Assembly: GCF_009469595.2 (NCBI RefSeq)
Contig: NZ_SSXV01000005.1
Span: 186,001 to 250,000, forward strand
From: Thauera sp. 2A1
Lineage (GTDB): Bacteria; Pseudomonadota; Gammaproteobacteria; Burkholderiales; Rhodocyclaceae
Direction: 5' to 3'
DNA: 64,000 nucleotides
The notes below the pieces were generated by a model. That model had not been told where the DNA came from, did no database searches, and worked only from the letters and a program-made list of their open reading frames with translations. This document shows positions 8,167-18,953 of the stretch, piece after piece. How positions within the stretch are numbered: the first letter of the stretch is position 1; each line of letters starts with the position of its first letter. A program made the position numbers and the translations under genes.

Positions 8167-9915
8167 ATGAACCCCATCGAACAACAGTTTTTCAACGAAC
8201 TCGAAAGGAAGTTGTGGACCGCTGCCGACAAGCTGCGCTCCGCCCTGGATGCCTCGGTGTACAAGCACGTGGTGCTGGGCCTGATCTTCCTGAAGTACGT
8301 CTCGGACGCCTTCGAGGAGCGGCAAAACGAACTGCGCCGACAGTTCCAGGACGCGGAACACGACTACTACATGGCGCCGGAGGACTACGCCGACGACTAT
8401 CAAGGTCACATCGCCGCCGAGTTGGAGGTGCGGGACTACTACACCGAGAAGAACGTCTTCTGGGTGCCCTTCGAGGCGCGCTGGCAAACGCTGCGCGATC
8501 TCGCCCAGCTTCCACCGGGCAGCGAGCTGCCGTGGCAGGTGCCCAAGCGAGACAGCGACGGCCGCTACGTGCGCAACGCGGCAGGTGAGCTGGAGATGGT
8601 GCCGGACAAGATGCGCACCGTCGGCTGGCTGATCGACAACGCCATGGAAGCCGTGGAGCGCGAGAACGCCAAGCTCAAGAACGTGCTCAACAAGGACTTC
8701 GCGCGCACCCAGATCGACAGCCACAAGCTGGCCGACCTGATCGCCCACTTCTCCGACACCAACTTCAGCCAGCCCCGCTACAACGGCCAAACGCTGAACC
8801 TGAAGAGCAAGGACATCCTCGGCCACGTCTACGAATACTTCCTGGGCCAGTTCGCCCTGGCCGAAGGCAAGAAGGGCGGCCAGTACTACACCCCCAAGAG
8901 CATCGTCACGCTGATCGTCGAGATGCTGCAGCCCTTCAAGGGCCGGGTGTACGACCCGGCCATGGGCTCGGGTGGCTTCTTCGTGCAGAGCGACGAGTTC
9001 ATCGCCGAGCACAGCGGCAAGGCAGCCAACGGAAAGACGGGGCAGATCAGCATCTACGGCCAGGAAAGCAACCCCACCACCTGGAAACTGGCGGCCATGA
9101 ACATGGCCATCCGTGGCCTTGACTTCAACTTCGGCGGGCAGCCCGGCGACACCCTGCTGAACGACCTGCACCCCGACCTGCGCGCCGACTACGTGATGGC
9201 CAACCCACCCTTCAACATGAAGGAATGGTGGAGCGCCAAGCTGGAGAACGACCCGCGCTGGATCGCCGGCACACCGCCGCAAGGCAATGCCAACTTCGCT
9301 TGGCTGCAACACATGCTCTACCACCTCGCTCCCACCGGCAGCATGGCGCTGCTGCTGGCCAATGGCTCGATGAGCAGCAACACCAACAACGAAGGCGAAA
9401 TCCGCAAGGCACTGGTCGAGCGCGACTATGTGGAGTGCATGGTGGCCCTGCCCGGCCAGTTGTTCACCAACACGCAGATTCCCGCCTGCATCTGGTTCCT
9501 GACGAAAGACAAGGCCAACGGCTTCAACTTCGACAAGAAGAAGCGTGACCGGCGCGGCGAGCTCCTGTTCATCGATGCCCGCCAGCTCGGCTATATGAAG
9601 GACCGTGTGCTGCGCGACTTCACCTCAGACGACATCAAGAATGTCGCCGACACCTTCCATGCATGGCAGCACGGCGAGGGCTATCAAGATGTGCCGGGTT
9701 TCTGCTACTCCGCCTCGCTCGAGGACATCCGCAAGCACGAGCACGTGCTCACGCCGGGGCGCTACGTGGGTGCCGAGGAGCAGGAAGAGGATGGCGAAGG
9801 CTTCGCCGACAAGATGGCCCGGCTGACGACGCAATTGGCTGAGCAGTTTGCGGAGAGCGCCAAGCTCGAGGCCAAGATTAAGAGGAGCTTGGCGGGGTTG
9901 GGCTATGTGCTCTAA
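8167..9915 (+). CDS. hsdM: Type I restriction-modification methyltransferase subunit
   Basis: A 582-residue N6-adenine DNA methyltransferase, the modification subunit that works with HsdS to protect host DNA. The N-terminal helical HsdM domain covers about residues 1-160. The AdoMet-binding motif DPAMGSGGFF is near residue 263 and the catalytic NPPF motif near 346. The C-terminal 60 residues are charged and helical, as expected for contact with HsdS. It is the first gene of a five-gene operon and overlaps hsdS by 11 bases. The Shine-Dalgarno sequence is weak. Confidence 0.96.
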   Translation: MNPIEQQFFNELERKLWTAADKLRSALDASVYKHVVLGLIFLKYVSDAFEERQNELRRQFQDAEHDYYMAPEDYADDYQGHIAAELEVRDYYTEKNVFWVPFEARWQTLRDLAQLPPGSELPWQVPKRDSDGRYVRNAAGELEMVPDKMRTVGWLIDNAMEAVERENAKLKNVLNKDFARTQIDSHKLADLIAHFSDTNFSQPRYNGQTLNLKSKDILGHVYEYFLGQFALAEGKKGGQYYTPKSIVTLIVEMLQPFKGRVYDPAMGSGGFFVQSDEFIAEHSGKAANGKTGQISIYGQESNPTTWKLAAMNMAIRGLDFNFGGQPGDTLLNDLHPDLRADYVMANPPFNMKEWWSAKLENDPRWIAGTPPQGNANFAWLQHMLYHLAPTGSMALLLANGSMSSNTNNEGEIRKALVERDYVECMVALPGQLFTNTQIPACIWFLTKDKANGFNFDKKKRDRRGELLFIDARQLGYMKDRVLRDFTSDDIKNVADTFHAWQHGEGYQDVPGFCYSASLEDIRKHEHVLTPGRYVGAEEQEEDGEGFADKMARLTTQLAEQFAESAKLEAKIKRSLAGLGYVL

Positions 9916-11332
9916 CGAAGTAGAGAACACCCCACGCGTATGGCCTCGGGTGCGAATTGGGGAGGTGGCTGAAGTCTTTGATGGGCCTCATGCAACACCG
10001 ACAAAAACAATGGCTGGGCCGGTCTTTCTAGGGATCAGCGCGCTAAATCGCGGCCGTCTAGATCTGTCAAATACCGAACACTTGTCTGAAGACGAATTTG
10101 TGACGTGGACGCGAAGAGTCACGCCACGATCTGGCGATGTTGTGTTTTCTTACGAGACGCGCATTGGTGAGGCGGCCATCATTCCGGACGGGCTTCGTTG
10201 CTGCCTTGGGCGAAGAATGGGATTGGTTAGGGCAGATCCGTCAAAACTTGATCCTCATTTCTTTCTCTACCAGTACCTGTCTCCGGCATTTCAGGATTTC
10301 CTGACTTCCCGAACCATACACGGAAGCACGGTGGATCGAATTGCTCTCAAGGAGTTTCCAGACTTCGAGATCGATCTGCCTCCACTTGCCGTGCAACGAC
10401 ACGTGGCCCAGGTGATGGCGGATGTGGATGCGAAAGGCGACATCAACCTCCGTATCAACCAAACCCTTGAAGCCATGGCGCAAGCCATCTTCAAGTCGTG
10501 GTTTGTCGATTTCGACCCGGTCAAGGCCAAGATCGCCGCCATTCAGGACGGCCGCGACCCGCTGTGCGCTGCGATGAGCGCCATCAGCGGCAAGTCCGAC
10601 GCAGAACTCGACGCGCTGCAGCCTGAGCAATACGATCCGCTTGCCGCCACCGCCGCGCTGTTCCCGGATGAGATGGAAGAGTCGGAGTTGGGACCGATTC
10701 CCAAGGCGTGGAGTCACAAGGCGCTGGCACAGCTCACAGACAAAATTGGCAGCGGGGCAACACCCCGAGGCGGCAAGGAGGTTTATCTCGCAGATGGCGT
10801 GGCGCTCATTCGTAGCCAGAACGTCTACGACAGCTTGTTCGTCTGGGAAGGCTTGGCTCGCATTTCGGACGAAGCCGCAACCCAGTTGAAGGGCGTCGCG
10901 GTTCAAGAAGACGATGTCCTGCTCAACATTACCGGAGCATCGATTCTGCGTACCTGTGTCGTCGAGACTGACGTTCTTCCTGCCCGCGTTAACCAGCATG
11001 TGGCGATCATCCGTGCCAAGGCGGGCGTGCCGTCGCGCTTCATTCACATGCACCTGCTTCGACCAGACATCAAGAGCTATTTGCTCGGTCTGAATGCGGG
11101 GGCATCGCGCGAGGCCATCACCAAAGCGCACATCGAGTCATTGACCCTGCTGACCCCAAGCCCGGAGCTGCTGGCAGCATTTCAGACCGCGACCGACCCG
11201 CTGTTCCGACAGGTGCAGCGCTTCGGTCGACAGATGCGAGTTCTCGGCGAGTTGCGTGACGCCCTTCTCCCCAAACTCCTCTCAGGCGAGTTGTCAGTCG
11301 AAGCGCTCGCCGATCCTGTGGGGGAGGCCTGA
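9905..11332 (+). CDS. hsdS: Type I restriction-modification specificity subunit
   Basis: A 475-residue HsdS that sets the recognition sequence. Two target-recognition domains are visible, about residues 8-165 and 260-430, each followed by a conserved helical spacer (for example RHVAQVMADVDAKGDIN and the closing LGELRDALLPKLLSGELSV). The start ATG at 9905 lies inside the end of hsdM. Bases about 9940-10450, encoding the first recognition domain, are visibly poorer in GC than the neighbours, in line with recombinational exchange of specificity domains. It overlaps the next gene by one base. Confidence 0.94.
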   Translation: MCSNEVENTPRVWPRVRIGEVAEVFDGPHATPTKTMAGPVFLGISALNRGRLDLSNTEHLSEDEFVTWTRRVTPRSGDVVFSYETRIGEAAIIPDGLRCCLGRRMGLVRADPSKLDPHFFLYQYLSPAFQDFLTSRTIHGSTVDRIALKEFPDFEIDLPPLAVQRHVAQVMADVDAKGDINLRINQTLEAMAQAIFKSWFVDFDPVKAKIAAIQDGRDPLCAAMSAISGKSDAELDALQPEQYDPLAATAALFPDEMEESELGPIPKAWSHKALAQLTDKIGSGATPRGGKEVYLADGVALIRSQNVYDSLFVWEGLARISDEAATQLKGVAVQEDDVLLNITGASILRTCVVETDVLPARVNQHVAIIRAKAGVPSRFIHMHLLRPDIKSYLLGLNAGASREAITKAHIESLTLLTPSPELLAAFQTATDPLFRQVQRFGRQMRVLGELRDALLPKLLSGELSVEALADPVGEA

Positions 11333-12501
11333 TGGACATAAAAAAGCTCCGCGAGAACAAACTCATCGTTGATAAGGTCGAGGAAGCCTTGCAGGCGGCG
11401 TATCTGTCGAACCGGGATTTCAATGCCGTTCTGGATGAGGCAGAGCCGCTGTCATTCAGGAGTCTGCGCGACCCGGATCACGAGTACTTGGTGAAGGTGA
11501 GCGACGCCCTTTATTGGGTGGAGCGAGATGCCTATCTGGACGAGCTGGATCACTGGGAAGGGCAACAACAGGTCAATCAGCACGAAGCTGCAGCGGCTTT
11601 CATCAAGGCTTCTGATCAGCAAGCCGTTTTTCTTGATCTCGTTGATGCCTTGCGGTTTGGGCGAATCGCGCCGTTTGTCGGCGCGGGGCTTTCGAAGGCC
11701 TGTGGCTACCCGATGTGGGGTGAGGCCTTGCGCAAGATCGCACACAAGCTCAATGGCCTGGAGGTGCAGGACATTGAGCCGCTGCTGGCGCGGTACGAGT
11801 ACCTGCAGGCCGCGCAGGTTCTGCATGACGCCGCCGCTCAGCAGGTGCAGCATTTCATCAAGACCGAGTTTCGCCAGCGGGGTGCCATCAACGGGCCGGT
11901 CAGACTTCTACCTGAACTGGCGAACGGCTGCATGGTCACGACGAACTTCGACACGGTCATCGAAGACCTCTTCCGTGACCGAGGGCAGCCGCTGGATGGC
12001 TACATGCACGGCACGCAGGCAGGCAACAACTTCGTGCTGCGGCTGCTGCGGGGCGAGCGTTGCATCCTGAAGCTGCATGGGGACGCCGGTCAGGCGAACA
12101 CCCATGCCTTCACGCAGGCGCAATACCAGGCAGCCTACGGCGGGGCTGGCGGCGAGCCCTTCGCTTTCCGGAATCAGCTCCCGAAGGCGCTGCGGCAAAT
12201 CTTCATCAGCCACTCGCTGCTGTTCCTGGGTTGCAGCCTGGAGCAGGACAAGACGCTCGAGCTGTTCAAGTCCGTCGTGGACGAGGCTGCGTTTGAGATC
12301 CCGGATCACTTTGCCCTGCTCAATGAGCCCGCCACGCTGCAGGAGCGTGCCCGCAAGGAAGATCGGCTTTTGCAACTGAAAATCCGGCCGCTGTGGTACG
12401 CGACGCCAGTGGATGCCGATGACGGGCCGGATCACAGCCTGTTGGAGCAGATTCTCAAGCTCGCCATTGCGGTAGCGCGCAAACAGGTGGTGTTTGAATG
12501 A
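11332..12501 (+). CDS. SIR2-like domain protein in the type I restriction operon
   Basis: A 389-residue protein. Residues about 105-305 carry a SIR2-type Rossmann signature: FVGAGLSKACGYPMW (near 114), TTNFD (near 203), KLHGD with a possible active-site histidine (near 247) and LLFLGCSL (near 298). The first 100 residues are an unassigned helical region. SIR2 domains in phage-defence proteins usually consume NAD; that role is inferred from the family. The start overlaps the hsdS stop and the end overlaps the next ATG, so it is translated as part of the hsd operon. Confidence 0.82.
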   Translation: MDIKKLRENKLIVDKVEEALQAAYLSNRDFNAVLDEAEPLSFRSLRDPDHEYLVKVSDALYWVERDAYLDELDHWEGQQQVNQHEAAAAFIKASDQQAVFLDLVDALRFGRIAPFVGAGLSKACGYPMWGEALRKIAHKLNGLEVQDIEPLLARYEYLQAAQVLHDAAAQQVQHFIKTEFRQRGAINGPVRLLPELANGCMVTTNFDTVIEDLFRDRGQPLDGYMHGTQAGNNFVLRLLRGERCILKLHGDAGQANTHAFTQAQYQAAYGGAGGEPFAFRNQLPKALRQIFISHSLLFLGCSLEQDKTLELFKSVVDEAAFEIPDHFALLNEPATLQERARKEDRLLQLKIRPLWYATPVDADDGPDHSLLEQILKLAIAVARKQVVFE

Positions 12502-14504
12502 TCAACTTTGAGTCTCTCGAAGACCTTTCCCTGCTGCGCGAATCCGTCTCGCTGGAATGCAAGCTGGCCAGCGGGCGTGATGGAAAGGGTGCGCTGCCGG
12601 AGGACTTCTGGCCCACCTACAGCGCCATGGCCAATACGGACGGTGGCGTGGTCATACTGGGCATACGCGAGCGCAAAGGGCTGTTTGAGCCGGTGGGTAT
12701 CGAGAGTATCGACAAGGTTCGGGCGGAGCTATTCAACAATCTGAACAATCGGCAGAAGGTCAGCATCAACCTGCTGACTGACGACCAGGTACGCGAATGG
12801 ATTGTGGAAGGCAAGACGCTGCTGGTCATCGAGATTCCCCGTGCCCGGCGGCAGCAACGCCCCGTCTATCTCACCCGCAACCCCTTTGATGGCAACACCT
12901 ACCGGCGGCTTAACGAGGGTGATCGCCCGCTGCCCGACGAAGAGGTCAAGCGCATGCTGGCCGAGCAGGTGGAGGACAGTCGCGACGACCGGATTCTGCG
13001 CGGTTTCGGCTTTGCCGATCTGGACATGGGCAGCTTTCGGGCCTATCGCCAGGTGTTTGCCAACCGCGAACCCGGCCACCCTTGGAACGAAAAGGACGAC
13101 CAGGAGTTTCTACGCCTGATTGGTGGCTGGCGTCGTGACCGGGATACCCAGGAGGCGGGCCTGACCCTTGCGGGTTTGCTGATGTTCGGGCAGATGAGCG
13201 TCATTCAGGAAGTGTTGCCCAACTACATGCTCGACTATCAGGAGCGCCCCGAGGCCCGCACGGAGCGCCGCTGGGTCGACCGCCTGACCTTGGACGGCAA
13301 GTGGTCGGGCAACCTCTATGATTTCTACCGCAAGGTTTATCTGAAGCTCACGGCCGATTTGAAGGTGCCGTTTCAGCTCGAAAAGGGTGAGCGTCAGGAC
13401 GAAACGCCCGTGCATGTCGCCCTGCGCGAGGCGTTGGCCAATGTTCTGGTTCATGCGGATTACACCGAGCGCGCGTCGGTGCTGGTGGTCAAGCGGCCCG
13501 ACATGTTTGGTTTTCGCAACCCCGGTCTGATGCGCATTCCGGTCGAGGTGGCGCTGCATGGCGGCGAGCCAGATTGCCGCAACCGGAACTTGCACAAGAT
13601 GTTCCGGTTTGTGGGTGTCGGTGAACAGGCGGGCACAGGTATCCCCCGAATCTTCCAGGGCTGGAATTCCCAACATTGGAATCCGCCCAAGCTCTACGAG
13701 TCGTCAATACCGTACAACCAGACCTTGCTGGAACTACGGATGATCGATCTGTTCCCGGCGGAGATCATTGCAGACTTGCGTATCCGGTTCGGGACACTGT
13801 ATGACCAGCTTCCGCATGAGGAACGCGTGGCGCTTGCGCTGGCGGGTAGCGAGGGTACGGTCAATCACGCCCGTTTGTGCGCTGTGTCATCTGCCCACCC
13901 CGTAGAAGTGACACGCACGTTGCAGCACCTGACCCAGTTGGGCGTATTGAACTCGACAGGTTCGGGGCGGGGGGCGGTGTATTTTCTGCCGGGTCAGAAC
14001 TTGCCGACGCCAGACGATGTTTTTGGGCCTTCCGCTCAGGGAGCGGCTGCCAGCTCCTCAATTTCGAGTGTCAGCTCCTCAAATTTGACCAGCAGCTCCT
14101 CAGTTTTGGTCGGGACCTCCTCAGCTACCAGCCAACTGCACGATGCTGATGGATACCTGCGCTCCGGTCAGTTGCCCCTGCCGGTCATCAGCGACCTGAA
14201 AGCCTTGTCACCTGAGTTGCGGGCGAGGCTGGAAGCGTTGGCGGCAGAGCCCCGGCAAAAGAAGAAGCTTGACCCCGCCATCATGGAGGCGGCAGTTCTG
14301 GCGGTCTGCGAGGGGCACTACTTGACCCTGATGGCCTTGGCTGAGCTGGTGAATCGCAAACCCGCTTCTCTCAGAAATGTGTACCTGTCGCCCATGGTAC
14401 GGGCTAAGTCTTTGAGCTTGGCCTTCCCCACAACGCCCACACACGAACGACAGGCTTATTGCGCCACTTCATCTTTGCCGCCTGTCTCGGATTCGGCAGC
14501 GTGA
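12498..14504 (+). CDS. AlbA_2/Schlafen-like ATP-binding protein in the type I restriction operon
   Basis: A 668-residue protein. Residues about 12-140 match the AlbA_2 (Schlafen) domain (SVSLECKLASG, MANTDGGVVILGI). Residues about 290-400 resemble a GHKL ATP-binding module (REALANVLVHADY, later GEQAGTGIPRI). A winged-helix region follows at about 440-500, then a serine-rich linker built from seven-residue repeats near 518-546, and a C-terminal helical domain. Proteins of this type are often found within type I restriction operons, but their job is not settled. It overlaps the SIR2-like gene by four bases (ATGA); hsdR follows after 90 bases. Confidence 0.78.
   Translation: MINFESLEDLSLLRESVSLECKLASGRDGKGALPEDFWPTYSAMANTDGGVVILGIRERKGLFEPVGIESIDKVRAELFNNLNNRQKVSINLLTDDQVREWIVEGKTLLVIEIPRARRQQRPVYLTRNPFDGNTYRRLNEGDRPLPDEEVKRMLAEQVEDSRDDRILRGFGFADLDMGSFRAYRQVFANREPGHPWNEKDDQEFLRLIGGWRRDRDTQEAGLTLAGLLMFGQMSVIQEVLPNYMLDYQERPEARTERRWVDRLTLDGKWSGNLYDFYRKVYLKLTADLKVPFQLEKGERQDETPVHVALREALANVLVHADYTERASVLVVKRPDMFGFRNPGLMRIPVEVALHGGEPDCRNRNLHKMFRFVGVGEQAGTGIPRIFQGWNSQHWNPPKLYESSIPYNQTLLELRMIDLFPAEIIADLRIRFGTLYDQLPHEERVALALAGSEGTVNHARLCAVSSAHPVEVTRTLQHLTQLGVLNSTGSGRGAVYFLPGQNLPTPDDVFGPSAQGAAASSSISSVSSSNLTSSSSVLVGTSSATSQLHDADGYLRSGQLPLPVISDLKALSPELRARLEALAAEPRQKKKLDPAIMEAAVLAVCEGHYLTLMALAELVNRKPASLRNVYLSPMVRAKSLSLAFPTTPTHERQAYCATSSLPPVSDSAA
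14051..14134 (+). repeat. Four 21-base repeats encoding a serine-rich linker
   Basis: The core AGCTCCTCA recurs at 14051, 14072 and 14093, with a variant at 14114, a strict 21-base period. The translation is seven-residue units starting SSS (SSSISSV, SSSNLTS, SSSVLVG, TSSATSQ). It lies between the winged-helix and C-terminal domains of the AlbA-like protein. Confidence 0.8.
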
Positions 14505-14594
14505 TTTCATAAGTAACTGATTGTTATGTATTTTCTTATTTCATCGCAAACCGGATCAGCTATCAGATAGCCGAGGGCGCACAAGGGTTTCAAG

Positions 14595-17500
14595 ATGCTG
14601 AACGAACAACAACTCGAAGATCTCTGCTTGGGCTGGTTCCAGGAGGCCGGCTGGCGTTTCGCCCACGGCCCGGACATTGCGCCGGACAGTGGCGCGCCTG
14701 AGCGCACCGACTTCCGGCAGGTCGTTCTGCGCGAGCGCCTGTTGGCCGCACTGGCCCGGATCAACCCGCAGATTCCACCCGCAGCCCTGGAGCAGGCTGC
14801 GCATGCGCTGCAGAGGGTGAGCGCGCCGCAGATGGTGGTGCGTAACCGCAGCGTGCACCGACTGCTGTTGAACGGCGTGCTGGTGGAATTTTCAGTGGGA
14901 AACGAGAAGAAGACCGATCTGGTGCACTTCATCGACTTTGCGCAGCCCAGCAACAACGACTTTCTGGCGGTGAACCAGTTCACCATCACCGGCACCAAGC
15001 AGCCGCGCCGGCCGGATGTGATCGCCTTTGTAAACGGGCTGCCGGTGGCGGTGGTGGAGCTGAAGAACCCCGCCAATGAGCAGACGGACGTGTGGGATGC
15101 CTTCAACCAGTTGCAGACCTACAAGGACGAGATCGGCGACCTGTTCAACAGCAATGCCGCTCTGGTGGTGAGCGATGGCTGGACGGCACGCGTGGGCTCG
15201 CTCACCGCGAACGCGGAGCGCATGCTGCCCTGGCGCACCATCGCCAACGAAGACGACCGGCCGCGCCTGCAGATGGAGCTGGAGACGGTGGTACGTGGTT
15301 TCTTCAAGCCCGAGCTGTTTCTGGACTACGTGCGGCACTTCGTGCTGTTCGAGCAGGACGGCGACAGCATCATCAAGAAGATTGCCGGCTACCACCAATT
15401 TCACGCCGTGCGCGAGGCAGTGCGCGCCACGGTCATTGCTGCGCGGGATACGGACAAAGGCGTGCTGGAGGTGCACGAAGAGCGCGCGACCTACGGCAAA
15501 GAGGTGAAGCCGGGTTCGCGTAAAGCTGGGGTGGTTTGGCACACGCAGGGTTCGGGCAAGAGCATCACCATGGCCTGCTATGCGGGCAAGCTGCTGCAAC
15601 AGCCCGAGATGAAGAACCCCACGCTGGTGGTGGTGACCGACCGCAACGACCTCGATGGCCAGTTGTTCGCGACCTTCAGCGCCGCCAGTGATTTGCTCAA
15701 GACCACCCCAGTTCAAGCCGGCGACCGCGACGAGCTGCGTGGAATGCTGGCCTCGCGTGAAGCGGGCGGAATCATCTTCACCACGGTGCAGAAGTTCGCG
15801 CTGCTGGAGGGTGAGGAGGCACACCCGCTGCTCTCCGGCCGCAGCAATATCGTGGTGATCTCGGACGAAGCTCACCGCAGCCAGTACGGCACCAAGGGCC
15901 GGCTGGACACCAGAACCGGCAAGTACGTGTTCGGCTACGCCAAGCATTTGCGCGATGCGCTGAAGAACGCCACCTTCATCGGCTTCACCGGTACGCCGAT
16001 TGCGCTGGAGGACAAGGACACCCGCGCGGTCTTTGGCGACTATGTCAGCATCTACGACATCCAGGATGCGGTGGACGACGGCGCCACGGTGCCCATCTTC
16101 TACGAGAGCCGTCTGGCCAAGCTCGACGTGAATCAGGCGGAAATCGACGCGCTCAACGAGCAGGTCGAAGAAGTGGTCGAGGACGAAGAGGACATCGCCA
16201 GCCGAGAGAAGACCAAGAGCGAATGGGCGGCTTTGGAAAAGCTGGTGGGCTCGGAGCCCCGGCTGCAGCAGGTGGCGCGTGACCTGATCCAGCACTTCGA
16301 GGCCCGGGTCTCAGTGGTGGACGGCAAGGCGATGATCGTGTGCATGAGCCGCGACATCTGCGTGCAGCTCTACAACGCCATTTGTGTGGGCGACGAGAAC
16401 ACCCCCCCTCTGCGGCCTGAGTGGCACAGCACCGATCCGGAGCAAGGCGCGATCAAGGTCGTGATGACCGGCTCTGCCGCAGACAAAGCCTTGCTGCAGC
16501 CGCACCTCTACAGCAAGCAAGTGAAGAAGCGGCTGGAGGCGCGCTTCAAGGACGTGAACGACCCACTGAAGTTGGTGATCGTGCGCGACATGTGGCTGAC
16601 CGGATTCGATGCACCGTGCTGCCACACCATGTACGTCGACAAGCCCATGAAGGGCCACAACCTGATGCAGGCCATCGCCCGCGTCAACCGGGTGTTCAAA
16701 AACAAGCCGGGCGGTCTGGTGGTCGATTACATCGGGATTGCCAACGAGCTGAAGGCTGCGCTCAAGACCTACACCGATGCCAAGGGCAAAGGTGACCCGA
16801 CGCACAACGCGGCGGAAGCGCTGGCCGTGTTGCTGGAAAAAATGGACATCGTGCGCGGCATGATGCACGGCTTCGACTACGGCGCGTTCGAGACCCAGGC
16901 CATCCAGCTTCTGGTGCCTGCGGCCAATCACATCCTGGGCCTGAAGGACGGCAAGACGCGTTTCCTCGACACCATGGTGGCCGTGGCCAAGGCGTTCTCG
17001 CTATGCGGCACGCTCGACGAGGCAGGAGTCCTGCGCAAGGAAATCGCCTTCTTCTCGGCCATCAAGGCGGCCATCAACAAGTTCACGACGGTGGACAAGA
17101 AGCGCAGCGACGCCGAGAAGAACAGCGCACTCAAGCAGATTCTGGACAACGCCATCATCTCCGATGGCGTGGCCGACGTGTTTGGGCTGGCAGGGCTGGA
17201 CAAGCCGAACATCGGCCTGCTGTCGGACGAATTTCTCGAAGACGTGCGCCAGATGGAAAGCCGCAATCTGGCGGTGGAGTTGCTGGAAAAACTGCTGCGC
17301 GACGAGATCAAGTCGCGCGCACGCAACAACGTGGTGCAGGAAAAGAAGTACGGCGACCGCCTGCTGGAGACCCTGCGCAAATATCACAACCGCGCGATAG
17401 AAACCGCCCAGGTCATCGAAGAGCTGATTCAGATGGCCAAGGAGTTCCAGGCCACGCTGGAACGGGAGGCCGCGCTCGGTCTGGGCCACGACGAGATCGC

Positions 17501-17765
17501 TTTCTACGACGCGCTCGCCAACAACGAAAGCGCCGTGCGTGAGTTGGGCGACGAGGTGTTGAAGAAGATCGCCATCGAGATCACCGAGAAGCTGCGCGCC
17601 AGCACCACGGTCGATTGGCAGGTGCGTGAGAGCGTGCGCGCCAAACTGCGCATCCTCGTGCGGCGATGCCTGCAGAAGTGGAAGTACCCACCCGATCAGC
17701 AGCCTAACGCTGTGGAACTGGTGCTCAAGCAGGCTGAAGAGCTGTCCAACAGCTGGACGATGTGA
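14595..17765 (+). CDS. hsdR: Type I restriction endonuclease motor subunit
   Basis: A 1056-residue HsdR, the ATP-driven translocase and nuclease of the restriction complex. The nuclease motif is seen as PDVIAF followed by VVELKNP at residues about 139-157. The helicase core has Walker A (TQGSGKS) near 318, DEAH ([10 protein letters not shown]) near 422 and GFTGTPI near 458. The helical C-terminal domain that docks to HsdM extends to the end. All key residues look intact, so the system is probably active. A 90-base gap separates it from the AlbA-like gene. Confidence 0.96.
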   Translation: MLNEQQLEDLCLGWFQEAGWRFAHGPDIAPDSGAPERTDFRQVVLRERLLAALARINPQIPPAALEQAAHALQRVSAPQMVVRNRSVHRLLLNGVLVEFSVGNEKKTDLVHFIDFAQPSNNDFLAVNQFTITGTKQPRRPDVIAFVNGLPVAVVELKNPANEQTDVWDAFNQLQTYKDEIGDLFNSNAALVVSDGWTARVGSLTANAERMLPWRTIANEDDRPRLQMELETVVRGFFKPELFLDYVRHFVLFEQDGDSIIKKIAGYHQFHAVREAVRATVIAARDTDKGVLEVHEERATYGKEVKPGSRKAGVVWHTQGSGKSITMACYAGKLLQQPEMKNPTLVVVTDRNDLDGQLFATFSAASDLLKTTPVQAGDRDELRGMLASREAGGIIFTTVQKFALLEGEEAHPLLSGRSNIVVISDEAHRSQYGTKGRLDTRTGKYVFGYAKHLRDALKNATFIGFTGTPIALEDKDTRAVFGDYVSIYDIQDAVDDGATVPIFYESRLAKLDVNQAEIDALNEQVEEVVEDEEDIASREKTKSEWAALEKLVGSEPRLQQVARDLIQHFEARVSVVDGKAMIVCMSRDICVQLYNAICVGDENTPPLRPEWHSTDPEQGAIKVVMTGSAADKALLQPHLYSKQVKKRLEARFKDVNDPLKLVIVRDMWLTGFDAPCCHTMYVDKPMKGHNLMQAIARVNRVFKNKPGGLVVDYIGIANELKAALKTYTDAKGKGDPTHNAAEALAVLLEKMDIVRGMMHGFDYGAFETQAIQLLVPAANHILGLKDGKTRFLDTMVAVAKAFSLCGTLDEAGVLRKEIAFFSAIKAAINKFTTVDKKRSDAEKNSALKQILDNAIISDGVADVFGLAGLDKPNIGLLSDEFLEDVRQMESRNLAVELLEKLLRDEIKSRARNNVVQEKKYGDRLLETLRKYHNRAIETAQVIEELIQMAKEFQATLEREAALGLGHDEIAFYDALANNESAVRELGDEVLKKIAIEITEKLRASTTVDWQVRESVRAKLRILVRRCLQKWKYPPDQQPNAVELVLKQAEELSNSWTM

Positions 17766-17958
17766 AAGTTGCCGAGATCGGCAGAAATGAATTAACCGCT
17801 ATGCGGTGTCTTCGACAAAGCGAAGTCACCGAGAGACGCGTGTTGGTTGGATCTCTGATGGCGTGGTCTGGCTCGTCAATGTCGGCGCAGGACGCCAAGT
17901 CATCTGCCGCCGCCGAGTCACCGCAGCTCGTTTCGTCCGCGATCTGCGCGTGCTCACC

Positions 17959-18171
17959 TCATCCTTCGGTGACCTCGTCGTTCATGAGGCGGAATGCGAT
18001 CCACAGCCCGAGCAGCACGTTGCATACGGCGAAGCCGGCCAGCACCCAGTTCACCGCAGCCGGCAGCTCGCGCGTACGCAGCACCCAGGAGATCGCCGAC
18101 GACAGCCCGTTGAGGGCGATCAGCAGCCAGAACTGGGGATTACGCGGCTGGATGAGCCGTGAAAGCTTCAT
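17959..18171 (-). CDS. Small two-helix membrane protein
   Basis: A 70-residue protein of unknown function with two probable membrane helices (about residues 13-31 and 40-62), a basic start (MKLSRLIQPRN) and an acidic end. The charge pattern suggests both termini are cytoplasmic. It is divergent from the HAD hydrolase and has the codon pattern of a real high-GC gene. No function is proposed. Confidence 0.6.
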   Translation of the reverse strand: MKLSRLIQPRNPQFWLLIALNGLSSAISWVLRTRELPAAVNWVLAGFAVCNVLLGLWIAFRLMNDEVTEG

Positions 18172-18260
18172 GGGGTTGTCCTCGTGATGCCGCCCCGGGG
18201 GCCGGGCGACAGCCTCGCATTATCGTCCGGGAGCCGGCCCGCTCGGAACCCATCGGTCCC

Positions 18261-18953
18261 ATGCTGAAGCTCGAAAACATGAAGGCAATCTCCCTCGACC
18301 TGGACGACACGCTGTGGCCCGTCTGGCCCACCATCGCGCGCGCCGAGCAGGCCCTCCACGACTGGCTCGTGCTCAACGCGCCGCTGACCGCGGCCATGTA
18401 CGCGAGCCCGCACGCGCTGCGCGAGATCCGCGACGCCGTGGGGCGGCAGCGGCCCGATCTCGCCCATGACATGACGGCGCTGCGCTGCGAATCGATCCGG
18501 CTTGCGCTGTCCAGCGCGGGTGACGACCCGCAACTGGCCGCGCCCGCCTTCGACGTCTTCATCGCCGAACGCCACAACGTCACGTTCTTTCCCGACGCGC
18601 TCCCCGCGCTGGAATTCCTCGCCGCCCGCTATCCGCTCGTGAGTGTGACCAACGGCAACGCCGAGCTGTCGCGCGTGGGTCTGGCACCTTTCTTCGTCGC
18701 CAGCGTCGCCGCGCTCAAGGTCGGCGTGTCCAAGCCCGACCCCCGCATCTTCCAGGCCGCGGCCGAGGCCGTCGGCGTGCAAGCGCACGAAGTGCTGCAC
18801 GTGGGCGACGACGCGGTCATGGACGTGCTGGGTGTCCAGGACGCTGGCATGCAGGCGGTCTGGATCAATCGCGAACAGGCGGCGTGGCCGCATGCGGGGA
18901 GGCCGCATCTGGAAGTGCTTGACCTCGGCGTCCTGGTCGACGTGCTGGGATAG
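18261..18953 (+). CDS. HAD-superfamily hydrolase
   Basis: A 230-residue haloacid-dehalogenase-like phosphatase. Motif I (ISLDLDDTLWP) gives the nucleophile Asp and the acid/base Asp; motif II is SVTNGN; the lysine of motif III lies in KVGVSKPDPRIF; motif IV is HVGDDAVMDVLG. The cap is helical, as in subfamily IA. The ATG at 18261 is chosen because the domain begins seven residues later. The substrate cannot be told from sequence. Confidence 0.9.
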   Translation: MLKLENMKAISLDLDDTLWPVWPTIARAEQALHDWLVLNAPLTAAMYASPHALREIRDAVGRQRPDLAHDMTALRCESIRLALSSAGDDPQLAAPAFDVFIAERHNVTFFPDALPALEFLAARYPLVSVTNGNAELSRVGLAPFFVASVAALKVGVSKPDPRIFQAAAEAVGVQAHEVLHVGDDAVMDVLGVQDAGMQAVWINREQAAWPHAGRPHLEVLDLGVLVDVLG

